NCBI GenBank assembly: GCA_028753945.1
Contig: JAPNXP010000001.1
Coordinates: 8,298,501-8,362,500 of the forward strand
Direction of reading: 5' to 3'
DNA length: 64,000 bases
DNA from: Hexactinellida sp. DTS-2022
Taxonomy: Eukaryota > Porifera > Hexactinellida
Positions within the stretch are counted from its first letter, which is position 1. Every line of letters begins with the position of its first letter. Made by a program: the position numbers and the translations under genes. Positions 22,900 through 34,762 of this stretch are shown here, one piece after another. The notes beneath the pieces are model-generated. The model was not told the origin of the DNA and searched no databases. It saw only the letters and a list, made by a program, of their open reading frames with translations.

Positions 22900-25535
22900 A
22901 TGTACAGAGCTAGCAAGCACCTCTCCATTTCCTCCTCGGAGTTCGGGACGCGGCCGGAGCTCACTCTCCCCACTCTATTCGTGCGTCCGCCCCAGGATGT
23001 GCTCCGGTGCCCCATCTGCCACGCCCTCCTCTCGGACGCGGTCATCTCCACCAGGTGCGGACACACCTTCTGCTTCAAGTGCGTCTGTCCGACTCCCAGG
23101 AACTCTGTTAACTTCCCCGCCCACCAGCCCAGCTCCCTGATCCCCACCCTCCCCCTCGCCACCACCGGGCTGTGTCCGCTCGACCAGGTGCTCTTCCAGT
23201 CAGCTGACCTCATTCCGAACCGCGCCATCCGGGACCAGGTCTCCTCCCTGTCTATCCACTGCTGCCACGGCGTGCGAGAGGCCCCCTCCGAGGCCGGGGA
23301 GGGCGAGAGGTACGTGGTGGACGAGGAGGGCTGTCCCGAGGAGGTGGAGCTGGGGAAGAGGGACCAGCACGAAGCGGAGTGTCTGTTCGCGCAGATCCAG
23401 TGCTCGAACAGCTCCCTGTGCGGGCTCTACCGGAAGAGAGACAGGGACATGCATCTCAAGAGCTGTGCCTACACCATGTGCTGCTACACACCATTCGGAT
23501 GCGACTTTGTAGGTACTCACTCCAAGAACCATAAACATAACTTATGTATTCTCTGACATTCAATTGTGTCCCTAGGGTGTCCTAGCGCTGTTGATACTCA
23601 CGAGAGCGTCTGTGTAAACAGATCTGAGTCTGGAATAGCCTGTGTGAAGGAGCTGAGCGAACTCAAGTCCCGACAGAACGACCTCTCCAGCAGGTGCGTT
23701 GCTCTGCTCTGGTACTAAGGTTAGTCTGTGTTGCTATTAGGGTGGAGGACCTGACTAGTGCGGTTAAAAACCTGCAGAGCAGCTTCTGTGGACAGCTGGA
23801 GCAGCAGAGCCGTCAGCTGATCTGTCTCTCCGTGCGCGTGGACGCCATCGAGACGCAGCTGGGCAGGTTCCTATACGGGAACATCTCGGACCGACACAAC
23901 AGCTCGGCCCCCTTCCTGGAGCAGGAGGAGAGCAAGCGCCCCGAGGGGGAGTACAGCTCCAGGAACGGAGAGTGGCTGATGCCATTCACTCTTAAATGCG
24001 TAGGAACATTTCAGGTACACTATACTACTATTGAACTATTCGTGGGGCTATGGGGAGTAGACCATTTTATGTTATCGCGGCCACTCTTGAATATATCCTT
24101 GTTGTTACGATTTGCCAATCAATTAGCGCTTACTTATATAAAATATATATTATCCCAACCCCTTTTTATTATGAAACCCGGCTTTCGTAAAGTTGATTTT
24201 GTTGATCTTTGGAATGACCTTGCAAGTGCCTAAAATTTTTATTCAAAAGGTGTTGGCAAATATATAAGGAATCCCATTAATCTATATCGGGCAGTTCTAT
24301 TTCTTGAGTTGAATAATTAAGAATCTGACTAGTTACTATTGCTTAGTTAATTAAATTGCTTACGTATTATGCCAATGCAACCACAAAGTTGCTTAATTTA
24401 ATTCTCAAATAATTCCATACTTTTGGTTTGCTAACTCCACCTGTCTCTCTATTTGCGTGCTTATAAACTCTATTCTGCAAGACAGAGTTCTGTCGGACTT
24501 ACTCCCGTTATAGTAAGTCCGCCCCGACTAGCTACGCCTTATCCCAGCAAAAAATGATAATCATTCAGTTAGACTTGATCTGCTGACTCGCATAACTAGT
24601 TGCTATTTATGTAATTGAAGCGGTTAGATATTAGGCGGCGTGTATTTTATAACTCTGTGTTCTTTATATTACTGTACCAGGGTCACAAGGGTAACATTAC
24701 ATCCCTGGTCTCCAGCCCCGGCTATCTGATCAGCGGCGCCACTGATGGCCAGATCAAGCTCTGGAACGCCACAGACCCCACTCGCGGCTGCCACAAGACA
24801 ACAGAGGCTCACGGGACCTCCATCAGCACCCTCGCGGTGGAGGGGAGCACGCTCTTTAGCTCGGGCCGGGACCTCTCTCTGTGCGCGTGGCAGCTGCCCG
24901 GCATGGAGCTCATCTGTCGGAAGGAGGCGGCGCACAGCGAGGAGGTGTCAGCCACGGTGTTAGTGGGCGCCATCCTAGTGACAGCTGTGTCCGACTCTCT
25001 CAAGATGTGGCAGCTGGAGGGCGGCGAACTGGTCGAGGTTAAGGTCATCCCGGATCTCCCACACAAAGTCCGCGCCCTCACCTACGACCGCAGACGGGAG
25101 TTCCTGTACAGCGGCGCACACAACACGATCCATGTGTGGCAGGCGCAGAACCGCTTCCCGCTCAGGAACAAGATCGAGTCAATGGGCTTCTCATCCATCT
25201 ACTCCCTGGCCACCACTGCACAGTTCCTAGTCGTGGGCACTTACAACCAGAACATCCAGGTGCTGGACATAGGCACGTACCAGCACTACCGTACTCTCAC
25301 AGGACACATCGGAACTGTGACCTGTCTGCTGACCACGCCGCATGACCACGGGCAGTTCGTATTCTCAGGCTCCCAGGATACCACAGTGCAGCTTTGGAAT
25401 TTAGAAAATATGCTGCCTGTACAGTCCTTCCAGAGACACGAGACTCCTGTCACGGGCCTCGCTCTCCACAACGACTGGTTCTTCTCCGCCTCAGAGGAGA
25501 AGGAAATCAAAGTGTTCAAACGGGTCAAGTCTTGA
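22900..25535 (+). CDS. TRAF7: TRAF7-like: RING, TRAF-type zinc fingers, coiled coil, WD40 propeller
   Basis: Exons 22900-23512, 23576-23693, 23741-24014 and 24681-25535 join in phase and give 619 residues (human TRAF7 is 670). RING at about 34-95 has CPICHALLSD and CGHTFCFKC. About 25 extra residues precede its last CPLD pair. TRAF-type zinc-finger segments follow (about 125-215, including FGCDFVG). A predicted coiled coil spans about 235-310. WD40 repeats fill the last exon (SGATDGQIKLWN, FSGSQDTTVQLWN). RING, zinc fingers and WD40 together are specific to TRAF7, an E3 ubiquitin ligase acting with MEKK3 in JNK/p38 signalling. The start is 95 bp after the MEAK7 stop. An upstream GTG frame adds six residues, but the ATG is preferred. 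Human TRAF7 has a longer Ser-rich N-terminus, absent here. Confidence 0.93.
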
Positions 25536-26391
25536 ACGAACCAATTCACCTCACAATCTATACATTTTTACAGACTACTTTCAACTAAGTCACGACCTCA
25601 GTGTTTACTGTGTATTTATTTATGTGTATGAAATTTGTTGCTGGTATGTTCATATTTTAAATTTAAGTATTGACTTTTGTTCTAATCTATTTTATGGGCC
25701 AAGCAGCTCACAGCGGTTATCTAATTACCTCTCATAAGCAGAGGTCCGGAGGTCCGGAGGTCCGGAGGGATTAAGGACTGGATTTGGTCGACCCCTCTGT
25801 TTATAAACTTGCTATTAACAGAAACAGCATGCTTGTTAGAAATTGTTATTATCAGTAAATGAAACGTAAATCTACACTTGATTTTCGAATTGAGTACGTA
25901 TATTGATTTCCAAACAGATTGATTTATGTGCATGTGCAACTACAAAAATGATTAATCTGCTGCTTCGCTCCATTAATACGTGCACGAATAAGGCGAAATG
26001 TTATTTGAGAAGTACAAAGTTTAATTCACCTAACATATTCAAATAAATGCATGCAGCGACTCCGGTTAATACGAATTTCCGGATATTTCTAACGAACTGT
26101 ACCCTGGTGTCTACTATATTTAATTGTTGCTCCACAAGAAACTTTATTGGCTCAATGAGTGATTACCGTTCTTTAAACACCTTAAGAATATCTATAATAT
26201 TATATTTATTATATACTACAGTAGATATAAGGAAGTTAGTATATTTGAACCGAGAGGTCTCGGGTTTATTCACCAGTATTGCTTACGTAGCAAAGCGCTA
26301 TTTGGGCTGTATCCCCTATCGTTAATACTCCGGTTTGGCAATTCCTTAAATCGCTTGGGTTTGTGACCAGAAAATGCCTCAGTTCAATTAA
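25536..26391. other. Intergenic with a short 9-bp tandem repeat
   Basis: 3' flank of TRAF7. At 25741-25768 there are three tandem copies of ggaggtcc-type 9-mers (aggtccgg). Nothing else is recognised. Confidence 0.5.
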
Positions 26392-26574
26392 GTACAGTAC
26401 AGGGCCGTGCCACTAATACAAACTAACCAGGTCAAACCTGGGCAGAATTTTTCCAGACCAGGTTCTGACCAGGTTGACTTGGTCATTTAACCAGGTCAAC
26501 CTGGTCATATGACCAGGTTCGCACTAACTTGCTGAGTTTCAAAACAATTAATAAGATAATATTTTAAAAGTTTA

Positions 26575-28148
26575 TACTACTGTATTTCTCGGTCAATTAT
26601 CCGATTCGGGCAACCAATTATCCGATTGGGTCAACCAATTATCCGATTGGGTCAACCAATTATCCGATTCGGGCAACCAATTATCCGATTCGGGCAACCA
26701 ATTATCCGATTCGGGCAATCAACAATTATAGTGATATATTTGATATAATAGTGATAATGAATACAGTTAATTAATATCGGATAAATGATTTATTGGATAT
26801 ATATATTGGATAATGTAGCTACTAGAGATTTTCAAGGCGTATTGCTCTCGGAACTGTTGCTGTCAATACATGGTAGAACGAATTCAGGCAAGTTGCTGGA
26901 GTAATTTGAGCCAAAGCATTTGGGCATAATTGCAATAGTTTATCTCTCCTTGCACTTACCATAGTTTGGCCCTCAATTGGTATAATTGGTCCTTGAGCGC
27001 TGAGAGTTCGTTTTATATAGGATTTTAGACTTTGGAAGCACAACTCAATCGGATTCAACTCGCAACTGGATGGAGGGAGGCGTTTCAATTCGATGTGTGA
27101 AGGGATAGAAGCTTCAAGTCTATTTTCAATCCCACGGTGACAAGGAGCGTTGTCAAGTACGATAAATGCCGTGTCAACTGAGCTACTTGGTTCCAATGCC
27201 AAACCAAACGAGAGATGGAATAATTCACTTATAAATTGATCAAAATGTGTTTGTTTAGCACCTCCGAATAGGATCTTTGAATGGACGAGTCCAACACCTG
27301 GACAGATAGCACATATCAGAGTGACATGGGGAGTTCGTTGATTGTCAGCAACCCTTCGAGCTGGCAATCCTTGAATTGATCGACCACGATTCCGAGCGGT
27401 ATATAAGCCAAATCCACACTCGTCAACGTAACAGAATCTTGCTCCTATTTAATGCTGTTCTTGCAACCATAGAGCATGAGTTCTTCTACAATCTTTGTTT
27501 GCGGGTGAATTACGTACACTCGGAAGTAATTCAAGTTTTTTTTACTGTAATTAAGCATCCTTCAAGACACCGAGCGATCGTAGATATCGAAACAGTTATC
27601 CCTCGTTCGAGAAGTAGTTTATTTCTCATCTCGCCAAGAGTGATATCGGGACGGGCTTCAATGGAAATTAAGAGAAGACTTTTCGAATCCTCGTCCAACT
27701 TTTTTCCTCTTGGACCACCGCGAAGTTTGGTAGAATATTGTCTGGTGCTACAAATTCTGTAAGCGGTATCCTTCTTAACGCCAAACAATCTGGTCATCTG
27801 TTTATAGGTTACTCCCGACTCATGGGCATCGATAAGTCTTTGCCGTAATTCATTTGAAATTGCTCTCCCACCTCGTGAAATAGCAACTGTAGATGATGTG
27901 GCAGAGTGTTGTCCTGCATCGTATGAACTGGAAGCCATAATTTATGATGAATATTTGAATATTTAGGAATATATTTATTTCGTATTAGTTTGTTTTATAC
28001 TAATCAACCCAGTATCCTAAATAGATAAACCAATGAAAATCAAAAGTAATTCCGATCGGATAATTGGTTGACCCAATCGGATAATTGGTTGACCCAATCG
28101 GATAATTGGTTGACCCAATCGGATAATTGACCGAGAAATACAGTAGTA
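26575..28148 (-). mobile_element. IS630/Tc1/mariner-type transposon with arrayed terminal 21-bp repeats
   Basis: Both ends read TATACTACTGTATTTCTCGG inward. Directly inside, a 21-bp unit containing attatccgatt is repeated six times at the left (26595-26715) and four times in inverse orientation at the right (28045-28130). The transposase gene lies between, on the minus strand. The iterated unit is a plausible transposase-binding array. The copy is inactive by its frame breaks. Confidence 0.85.
26822..27938 (-). pseudogene. Tc1/mariner-like transposase, broken
   Basis: Starts at 27938 (MASSSYDAGQH). The first 130 residues carry a helix-turn-helix DNA-binding region (ELRQRLIDAHESGVTYKQM, FGVKKDTAYRIC). 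The catalytic part has YVDECGFG (first Asp), FIVLDNAPCHRG (second Asp) and NPIELCFQ (Glu), 35 residues between the second Asp and the Glu. The frame breaks twice near 27435-27540. An A-run shifts the frame by one base at about 27537, and a TAA follows about 27 codons later, shortly before the first catalytic Asp. Otherwise the protein is well preserved, so inactivation looks recent. Domain DDE_3 of the IS630/Tc1/mariner superfamily. Confidence 0.88.
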
Positions 28149-28419
28149 TAATTTTCTAGCGAAAACTCAATGGAAACCATGATATCAAGATTTTAAGAAG
28201 TTAATAATATAATTTTTTGACAATGGGTAGTCTAGCTTACTCTAGTTAAGTTTGACCTGGGCAGGTATCAATAGGCTCGCACGGCCCTGCAGTACTGTAC
28301 TTCTGAAATGCTAACAGTATGCGATTTCATGGGCTAACATGAAAACTTAATTAATTAATTACCATAACTTATGAGTCGCATGCCCCTGGAATTATTTATC
28401 TTCTGTTCCGCACCGTAAG

Positions 28420-28596
28420 CATGGGCGTAGCCAGGAGGAGGCCTGCCCCCCAAAAAAAATTATACCTGGGCGGCTGGGCCCCCCCCCAAATTTCTACAAT
28501 AAGTTTGAATAAGGATAGATTGAGCGTTCGCTCACTGTATTGTAGTGACTCATCTGAATATTGGCCCCCCCAAAGATTTTGGTTGGCTATGCCATG
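28420..28596. mobile_element. hAT-like MITE, imperfect TSD
   Basis: CATGGGCGTAGCCAGG at the left, TTGGCTATGCCATG at the right, with C-runs inside. Flanking octamers accgtaag and accataat agree at 6 of 8. It resembles the CAGTGGCGTAGC-ended elements at 34763 and 50442. Confidence 0.65.
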
Positions 28597-28612
28597 ACCA
28601 TAATTTCCATAG

Positions 28613-28764
28613 TTGCATTATACGTAACGTATAACGTATATATGGTACCATTATACAATAGGTGAACGTATAATCATCATACGACGTATAACGTAAACGA
28701 TTTTAACATAGTATATAAGGTCCGAATACCTCCCCGAACGTATAAGGTATAATCGTATAATGCA
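28613..28764. repeat. Inverted repeat rich in CGTATAA motifs
   Basis: Begins TTGCATTATACGTAA and ends TCGTATAATGCATC, with the same hexamers repeated inside on both strands. Probably a small TIR element. The rest of the gap to FBXO3 shows nothing. Confidence 0.55.
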
Positions 28765-29018
28765 TCTATGATAATTTCGGGATTATATACCCAATTAGAT
28801 GAACCCGAATGCTGATTTGCTCACTCATGTAGATTCATTAATTTATTTCAATTTGTTATAACATTTTGAGAAATATTATAAACGTATTTGATTGAATGAC
28901 TGGTTATATTTATACGTATATATGGGCGGACTAGTGTGTTGATAGGATGATTACTGGCGCCTGCACTGGCCATACGCTAATGTTATACTGACTGTAGCCA
29001 GTAGAGTAGTATTACAGC

Positions 29019-30242
29019 ATGGCAGAATCCTTGCTTCCTGCGGTGAGTATAAAATGCCAGTTCCTATATCTCCCCGTTGACGCTATCAGCGACGTGTGTC
29101 TCCTCCTTTCCCCCAGTGACGTTATCAGGCTATCCCGAGCCTGTTCTGGGCTGTACACGCTCGTTAAGAGCCTGCAGGGGGTGTGGCGGCTCTTCTGCGA
29201 GAGGGTGTGGCTCCACCCCGGGCCCTGCGCCCCCGGGGGCAGCTGGTATTCGGAGTTCTGTCTGTGGGGCGGCGAGTGGGGCCAGTACTCCGACTGCTAC
29301 GCGGATATAAAGAGGGCGTGGGAGGTCGTCTGTCTCAGACTCCGGCAGTGCGGAAAGAATCCGGAGCTGATCTTCCGCCCGGGGGCAGGCGAGGAGGCGC
29401 TGGCTGCCGCGGAGGAGAGACTGGGCGCTAAGCTGCCGACAGACTACCGGTGCTTCCTGAGGATGTGCGACGGACAGGTCTGTGCGGACAGCGCTTCCTT
29501 CTTCGGCTCTGAGCTGCACTTCTACTCGATGCAGGACGAGGGCAGCTACCTGCTGTCCGCCGGGGTGCTGAAGGAGCGCATGGGGCTAGTGTCCATATCC
29601 AATAACTTCAGTGAGCTGCAGAGCTACTCCATCTGTGTCGCGCATGAAGACCCGGCACAAGTCGGACAGATCAAGTGCAACTCTAAGGAATTACATGATG
29701 AAAACCATAAACTAGTGTCGGTGAGACAACACACACTCGGTCCCAGCTTCAAAGTTTGGTTCTGTCGGTTTGCGCAGGAGTTCCAGAGCTACCCTCTGAC
29801 GGAGGGCGCGCTGATGAGGTTCCCATACAGCCCCCAGTGCGTAGCCACCACAAGAGGAGTTACAATACGCGTGGGAACAGCGTTCTCCAACGTCTATTCG
29901 TCATGTATCAATAAGTTGCTTGTGATATACCACATAACAATATCGATGAGTGAGTCCGAGAGTAGTTCCCTTACCTCTCAGCTTCTGACTCGACATTGGT
30001 TCATCTCGGATGACCAGGGGGATAAGCAGTCGGTGGCAGGCCCCGGGGTGGTGGGACACACGCCCGTTATATCTCCAGGCTCTGTGTTCACGTACACCAG
30101 CGGGAGCTACGTAGAGAGGGAGTGGTCACTAATGGAGGGATACTTCACTTTCAAGAATAGACTCACTGGGGAAGTTTTCGACGCCAAGGTTCCTTCTTTC
30201 AAGCTAACTGTTCCCCCTTATTCCTGGATAGAGTATAGTTAG
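29019..30242 (+). CDS. FBXO3: FBXO3-like F-box protein with SMI1/KNR4 and ApaG domains
   Basis: Single exon, 407 residues (human 471). F-box-like segment at about 17-62 (LPVDAISDVCLLLSPSDVIRL, VWRLFCERVW). SMI1/KNR4 (SUKH) fold at about 110-265 (EERLGAKLPTDYRCFLRMCD, YSMQDEGSYLL). ApaG domain at about 278-405 (TTRGVTIRVGTAF, LLTRHWFISD, VVGHTPVISPGSVFTYTSG, MEGYFTF). This triple arrangement is specific to FBXO3, a substrate receptor of an SCF ubiquitin ligase. Human FBXO3 has an acidic tail after ApaG, which this protein lacks. The ATG is one base after an acceptor-like tattacag, so a 5'UTR intron or trans-splicing is possible. A gtgagt-like sequence just after the start is translated through, since no short intron fits. 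Confidence 0.94.
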   Translation: MAESLLPAVSIKCQFLYLPVDAISDVCLLLSPSDVIRLSRACSGLYTLVKSLQGVWRLFCERVWLHPGPCAPGGSWYSEFCLWGGEWGQYSDCYADIKRAWEVVCLRLRQCGKNPELIFRPGAGEEALAAAEERLGAKLPTDYRCFLRMCDGQVCADSASFFGSELHFYSMQDEGSYLLSAGVLKERMGLVSISNNFSELQSYSICVAHEDPAQVGQIKCNSKELHDENHKLVSVRQHTLGPSFKVWFCRFAQEFQSYPLTEGALMRFPYSPQCVATTRGVTIRVGTAFSNVYSSCINKLLVIYHITISMSESESSSLTSQLLTRHWFISDDQGDKQSVAGPGVVGHTPVISPGSVFTYTSGSYVEREWSLMEGYFTFKNRLTGEVFDAKVPSFKLTVPPYSWIEYS

Positions 30243-31094
30243 GACTTTTACATTTATTTGTATTCGGTAATAGTTAATTTTTGATAAAATATATATTGTT
30301 CCATTGTTATTTGATAAACTACACAATTTAGTAATTATTACCAAATTCCCTGATAACAAGTGATGATCGTATTTGCAAGTCTGCTCTATTCACTATAGGT
30401 TTCAGGTCCGAGAGTACATAATGTGTTGTTAATTGAGATTGTAGAGTTGTAAGAGAATGAGCAAACTATTCGAATCTCTAAGAACATTTGTACTTTCTCA
30501 AATGACCTGAAACAGCTTGCCCAATTCAGTTGCTACTATAGGCGACTCTTGAACTGAACAGTAAGTATACCAGAATATAGTGCCTCAATGCAATAGAATG
30601 AGCGATTGAATCGTATAATCGGCTTGAAGAGAGATTGGGATATATTTATGACTTCCTCCGAGTTATGCTCCTGATTGTTACTGAGTATTTAAAATACGAA
30701 AATGTTATTTGTACCCTCAATTACTAATTAATATATAATTACCATCGGAAATGCATTTATTTAGCAGGATCGCAGCTCACAATGCTGTGACTGTGTACTA
30801 TGCGTATACCACACATAGCATTTGTGGTATACCGTAGGTCTGCTTATTGTGAAATATTATTATCATCTGCTTAATGTGAAATACTTTTATTATGAACAAG
30901 CCCTATGGTCCCAATTTGACAACTTACATAGCTTTTGTTTTAAGTTCGCTTATTATGAAGTCTCTCAACTATTAACACAATTTGTGTCCCTTAAATGTTC
31001 ATAATAAAATAACCTGATGTTTTAGGTTATTGGCTGATTTTGTGAATATAAAATCTGAAACTGGGACTTGTTATTTGTGAATTAGCTGCGGCAC
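30243..31094. other. Intergenic between FBXO3 and PHRF1
   Basis: AT-rich, no repeat or gene recognised. A short direct repeat, accacacatagcatttgtggt, occurs near 30810-30830 as an imperfect hairpin. Confidence 0.45.
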
Positions 31095-34000
31095 ATGACT
31101 CAGAGCTCCATCCAGTCTAAGGCGAGAAGTCGCATCGCTTCTTCCGACGACTCCCGTGTGTGTCCCATTTGTCTGAGCGGAATAGGAGAGTCTGCCACGC
31201 CCTCAAAGTCCCCTGCTAAGCGAATCGTCGCAAGGCTCTCTGCCTGCCAACACACGTTCTGTCAGGAATGCATACTAGAGTGGTCAAAGGTTTTTATTAC
31301 TTACTTATCCGAGTACATCAGGCCACTGTTCGTAGTAAACTTGTTTCAGCTCCTCCCCCTGCATCATATTTTTCTACCGAACTTTATTGTCATTATTGCC
31401 AATTTTGTGTAAAATCAACTAAGACTAATAGTCTAAAATTTAATAGCCATTGCATTTAGCTAGTAACTAAAACATCAGAAATTATGACAAGCATTATTAC
31501 CATTGCATATTTTTCAATAAGCACTCACAAGTTAGAATAGTTGCTCAGATAATTATTAACTATGCCGTCATCAAATAATGAGATAATGGTAATGAGATGC
31601 CGCCCTCAGTTAAATTTACTGTGGAGCTGACTCCATAATACCATTAGCACTGGGATTAACTCCTACTAGGGTACGCTAATTACTCTCCTCTTCTAGCAAA
31701 CAAACACCTGTCCCATTGACAGAATTAAATTCAACTTGATCGACCTCTGGGACACTCGGGATGGACACAAGATAGACAAAGTAAGTTAAGTTATAAGAAA
31801 TGCTCCATTATACAGTATTCAGGAGTGTAGACTCAGCTTATGGAGCTTTGGACCGCAGTGGGTTTCTCCTAATAGCAGGGTTGTCTGTTGCATGAGACTA
31901 GTTAAACACAGTCTGTAACTAAATCATTTCCTCTACATCAATGGTTCTTAACCTCTTTAAGCAATCGCTCCGTTGCTACTAATAATCTTTCACCTTTTCT
32001 GTTTAAAAAAATTTAGCCCGCAATTAAATCGAGTTGGGCACACCTGCTCTAACCACTACAAAATGCTTACTAAGTATTGTGTATACGTAATATTTATTTA
32101 CATAGACACTAAATATAACTCTGTTTAATTAATTTAATTATTGTCTCACAATTATTTGCTTGCAGTATTCTTTTGATTTTACAATTTCTCTTATGTGTCT
32201 TCTGTATCTCAGATCAAGGTAGAAGATGTCGACAATACAAATTTAATCCCCGTGGAAGATCTAACCTACTGTGAGGTAAGTTTGTAATGAGTGTAGTGTG
32301 TAACCACAAGTTATACTTAATTATTAATACATAGATCTGTGGGAGCTGTGATCGAGAGGATGTCTTACTGCTTTGTGACTATTGTAACAAAGGGTAAGTA
32401 GTATTGACTCTGTAATTTAATTGCTATTAATTACTGAGTTAACAGGTACCATACAGACTGTTTGCGTCCACGAATTGAGGAAATTCCTATGGACCGTTGG
32501 TATTGCCGGGACTGTGCCCACCGCATAGGGCGGGCGCACAGGTGGAGAGAGCCTCAGTACTACTATTCGTCGCAGGAGCAGGAGCAGGTGTTCGTGGACC
32601 CCCGCCTGCCTCAGTTTACAGAGATAACTCAGGTTAGTGCTATGAGATGCCCTGGCTATATTAGTATAGGTTCCTGCTGCCCATACAAGTACGTAGTTGG
32701 TAGGCTCGAATAACCGTAAGCATGCAGATATTCCGTAGGCTGTTTCAGACAACTCGTCGGGCTTTGAGGGCACAGGCCGTCCTAGGAGGAGAAGGAAGAG
32801 GTACATCGCCCCCTCCTCCCCCTCGGACTCGTCAGACCGGGACTCAGAGCCCGAGACGCGCGTGCGGGCCGTGCCGCCCCGCCCCGCCAGGAGGGTACCC
32901 GTCAGGAGGAACATAAAGAGAAGGCGGATAAGACGCTTCATTCACAAAACTTCCGAAGACCTCAGTGAGGACTCTCAGTCCTCTGACGCAGCGTCTCCTC
33001 TCTGCCGCCCCAAGCGGCTCTGCAGAATGTATGCGTGACGTCACACCATGTAGTACCTAGCGTTGATTGACCAGCTCTTTTGTAGGAACTCTCAGAAGAC
33101 ACATCCGCGCCCGTACCAGACCAGAGAGCGCACGCGAAAGCTCCTAAGAAACAACTCAGTGGCCACTTCGCCCTCCTCCTCCACGAATCCTGACGTCATA
33201 TACCTGAGACAGCCTCTCAGCACTCAGACTGTATTTCCAAAATCTGACTCGGGTAAGTCAGGAAGTAGTATACGCTCCGGGGGTAGTTATTAATTGGCAT
33301 TGTTTGATGGTTTGATTGACATGCACATCTCTTATTATTATAACATATGCCGTATTTATTCGAATAGTAGCCCCCTGACCCTCTCGAATAATCGGCCCCT
33401 AAGGGTTTAGAATTAATAATCGCGAATATATGCTAAATATACCCACACCAACCTAGTTATTTAGGATAATCCGGTAATACATGAGGTTGGTGAATTTATT
33501 AATGGTATGTATGTACGTATTTCCTTAAATAGGAATTAGTAACTCAACTCAAATAAAGCCACCCTGAGGGTTGGCTAAAATTACTATCGGCTAGGCTACT
33601 ATTCGAGTAAATACGGTACTTGCAGACTGCACGACTTGGCAGCTGACACCTCAATCAGTCCAGGGGTTATCTAGGTCCCTGGCAGGCACTTTTAGGTGCC
33701 AACCAGGCATCTGTCAGGCGCAAAAGTGCTTGCAGTGTGATTCCATTTAGGTGCCTGGTTGGCACTTAATTAAAGTTAATTTCGTGTCTGGTCTCCTGAA
33801 TAAAACTCTCAACCCCTTTTGGGTTCCGTACAATTTTACCTCCCTCAAATAATGGCGCATCATTGAATTATACCGATTATGTATTATTGCTAACACCTTT
33901 AGGGTGCCGTAAATTTTACCTCCATTATAAAGTGCCGACCAAGAAAATCCTAGATAAACCCCTGATCATTACCAGAGTTACTTCTTCTACGTGTTTCTAC

Positions 34001-34508
34001 TAACGAGTGTCACGATTATTATAATTAATCAGTTGTCTGATATGTGTTAAGTTATTGCTGTAGTTAGCTCAACGGACATGTGCTATGTGTAGATTCTGAA
34101 TCCTGCAGCACGTCCAGTATCCTGATGAGGAGGGGAGACTCCTCCTCCTGCGAGGAGCCCGCCACCATCGCTGAGACGGAGCCGTCGGACAAGGAGGTCT
34201 CGGACAAGGAGGTCTCAGACAAGGAGGTCTCGGACAAGGAGGTCTCGGACAACAACGATACGCTCCTGGGCACAGACGGGGTTATGTCTGGCGCGACTGA
34301 TCCGGCTCCGAACCCCGCGCCCTGTAGCTCCCACTCCGACAACACATGCGCAAGGTCTCTCAGACCGCGACGGGAGTCTGCCAATATAAAACCATCAGCT
34401 AACACATATAACATAAACTCTCGCAAGAGTGCTCCTAGAAAAGCCAAGTTACAGGCAGAACAGCTGTTACAACTGAAGAAGTTTATATCGACAGATGAAA
34501 GCGACTAA
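31095..34508 (+). CDS. PHRF1: PHRF1-like RING plus PHD finger protein
   Basis: Eight exons: 31095-31289, 31697-31780, 32213-32275, 32335-32393, 32446-32632, 32739-33028, 33086-33252 and 34093-34508. All phases agree and give 486 residues. RING at about 23-75 is split by intron 1 (CPICLSG, CQHTFCQECILEWSK, then TCPIDR). PHD finger at about 113-160 (CGSCDREDVLLLCDYCNKG, YHTDCL, WYCRDC). The rest is Arg/Ser-rich. Human PHRF1 is 1,649 residues, is a ubiquitin ligase for TGIF and binds the RNA polymerase II tail. This version keeps the paired fingers and a basic Ser/Arg region but is one third the length. Intron 7 (33253-34092) hosts two transposon relics. The donor of exon 6 (gtatgc) is the weakest junction. 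Confidence 0.88.
33348..33617. mobile_element. TIR MITE in PHRF1 intron 7
   Basis: Left end GCCGTATTTATTCGAATAGT and right end ACTATTCGAGTAAATACGGT are inverted copies. The pattern ACCGTATTTACTCGAAT is typical of mariner-type MITEs. The interior is non-coding. Confidence 0.7.
33661..33964. mobile_element. hAT-like element in PHRF1 intron 7
   Basis: CAGGGGTTATCTAGG and CTAGATAAACCCCTG are inverted ends. Flanking octamers do not match well, so it is older. The interior carries ggtgcc/ggcacc motifs and a piece (taggtgcc, cctggttggcac) also seen in the element at 6813-7137. Confidence 0.65.
34184..34252 (+). repeat. 15-bp coding minisatellite in PHRF1 (DKEVS repeats)
   Basis: Four copies of a 15-base unit (tcggacaaggaggtc) plus a partial fifth encode SDKEV in tandem in the last PHRF1 exon. 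The copies are nearly identical, so recent replication slippage is likely and the copy number may vary between individuals. Confidence 0.88.
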
Positions 34509-34762
34509 CATATACACTATTTATCCGGAATAAACCTCCTCTTCACATCAGTGTATAGGCTTCTATCAGACATATCAGCTATGTACACTACACCCCATTC
34601 TTATTCGACAATTGAGAAACTTGACTGACAAAGTTATTTGTAATTAATGCTTTTATTCAGCGCAAGTACTAGACACTCCTAATTTATTAAACCAGTAGTA
34701 ATATGACAATAACTACTTACATGTGGTTACTCTCTCAACTAATTATACACGGGACTATTAGG

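Larger units (their letters stand above)
26400..28289. mobile_element. Outer TIR element (hAT-like ends) carrying a Tc1/mariner insert
   Basis: CAGGGCCGTGC at 26400-26410 is mirrored by GCACGGCCCTG at 28279-28289, and the flanks agt-acagta and agtactgt continue the symmetry. No 8-bp direct duplication is obvious. Just inside the left end the phrase accaggtcaacctggtca recurs four or five times in both orientations (26428-26518). The inner mariner-like element accounts for most of its length. Confidence 0.6.

Noticed and set aside
29042-29062. gtgagtat...ccag just after the FBXO3 start as an intron
   Set aside because: It would be only about 20 bases long; the frame reads through without a stop.
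33661-33964. Claiming an 8-bp TSD for this element
   Set aside because: Flanking octamers aatcagtc and atcattac do not match well enough.
34064-34447. Antisense open frame with SLSETSLSETSL repeats
   Set aside because: It is the shadow of the SDKEV-coding minisatellite in the last PHRF1 exon.
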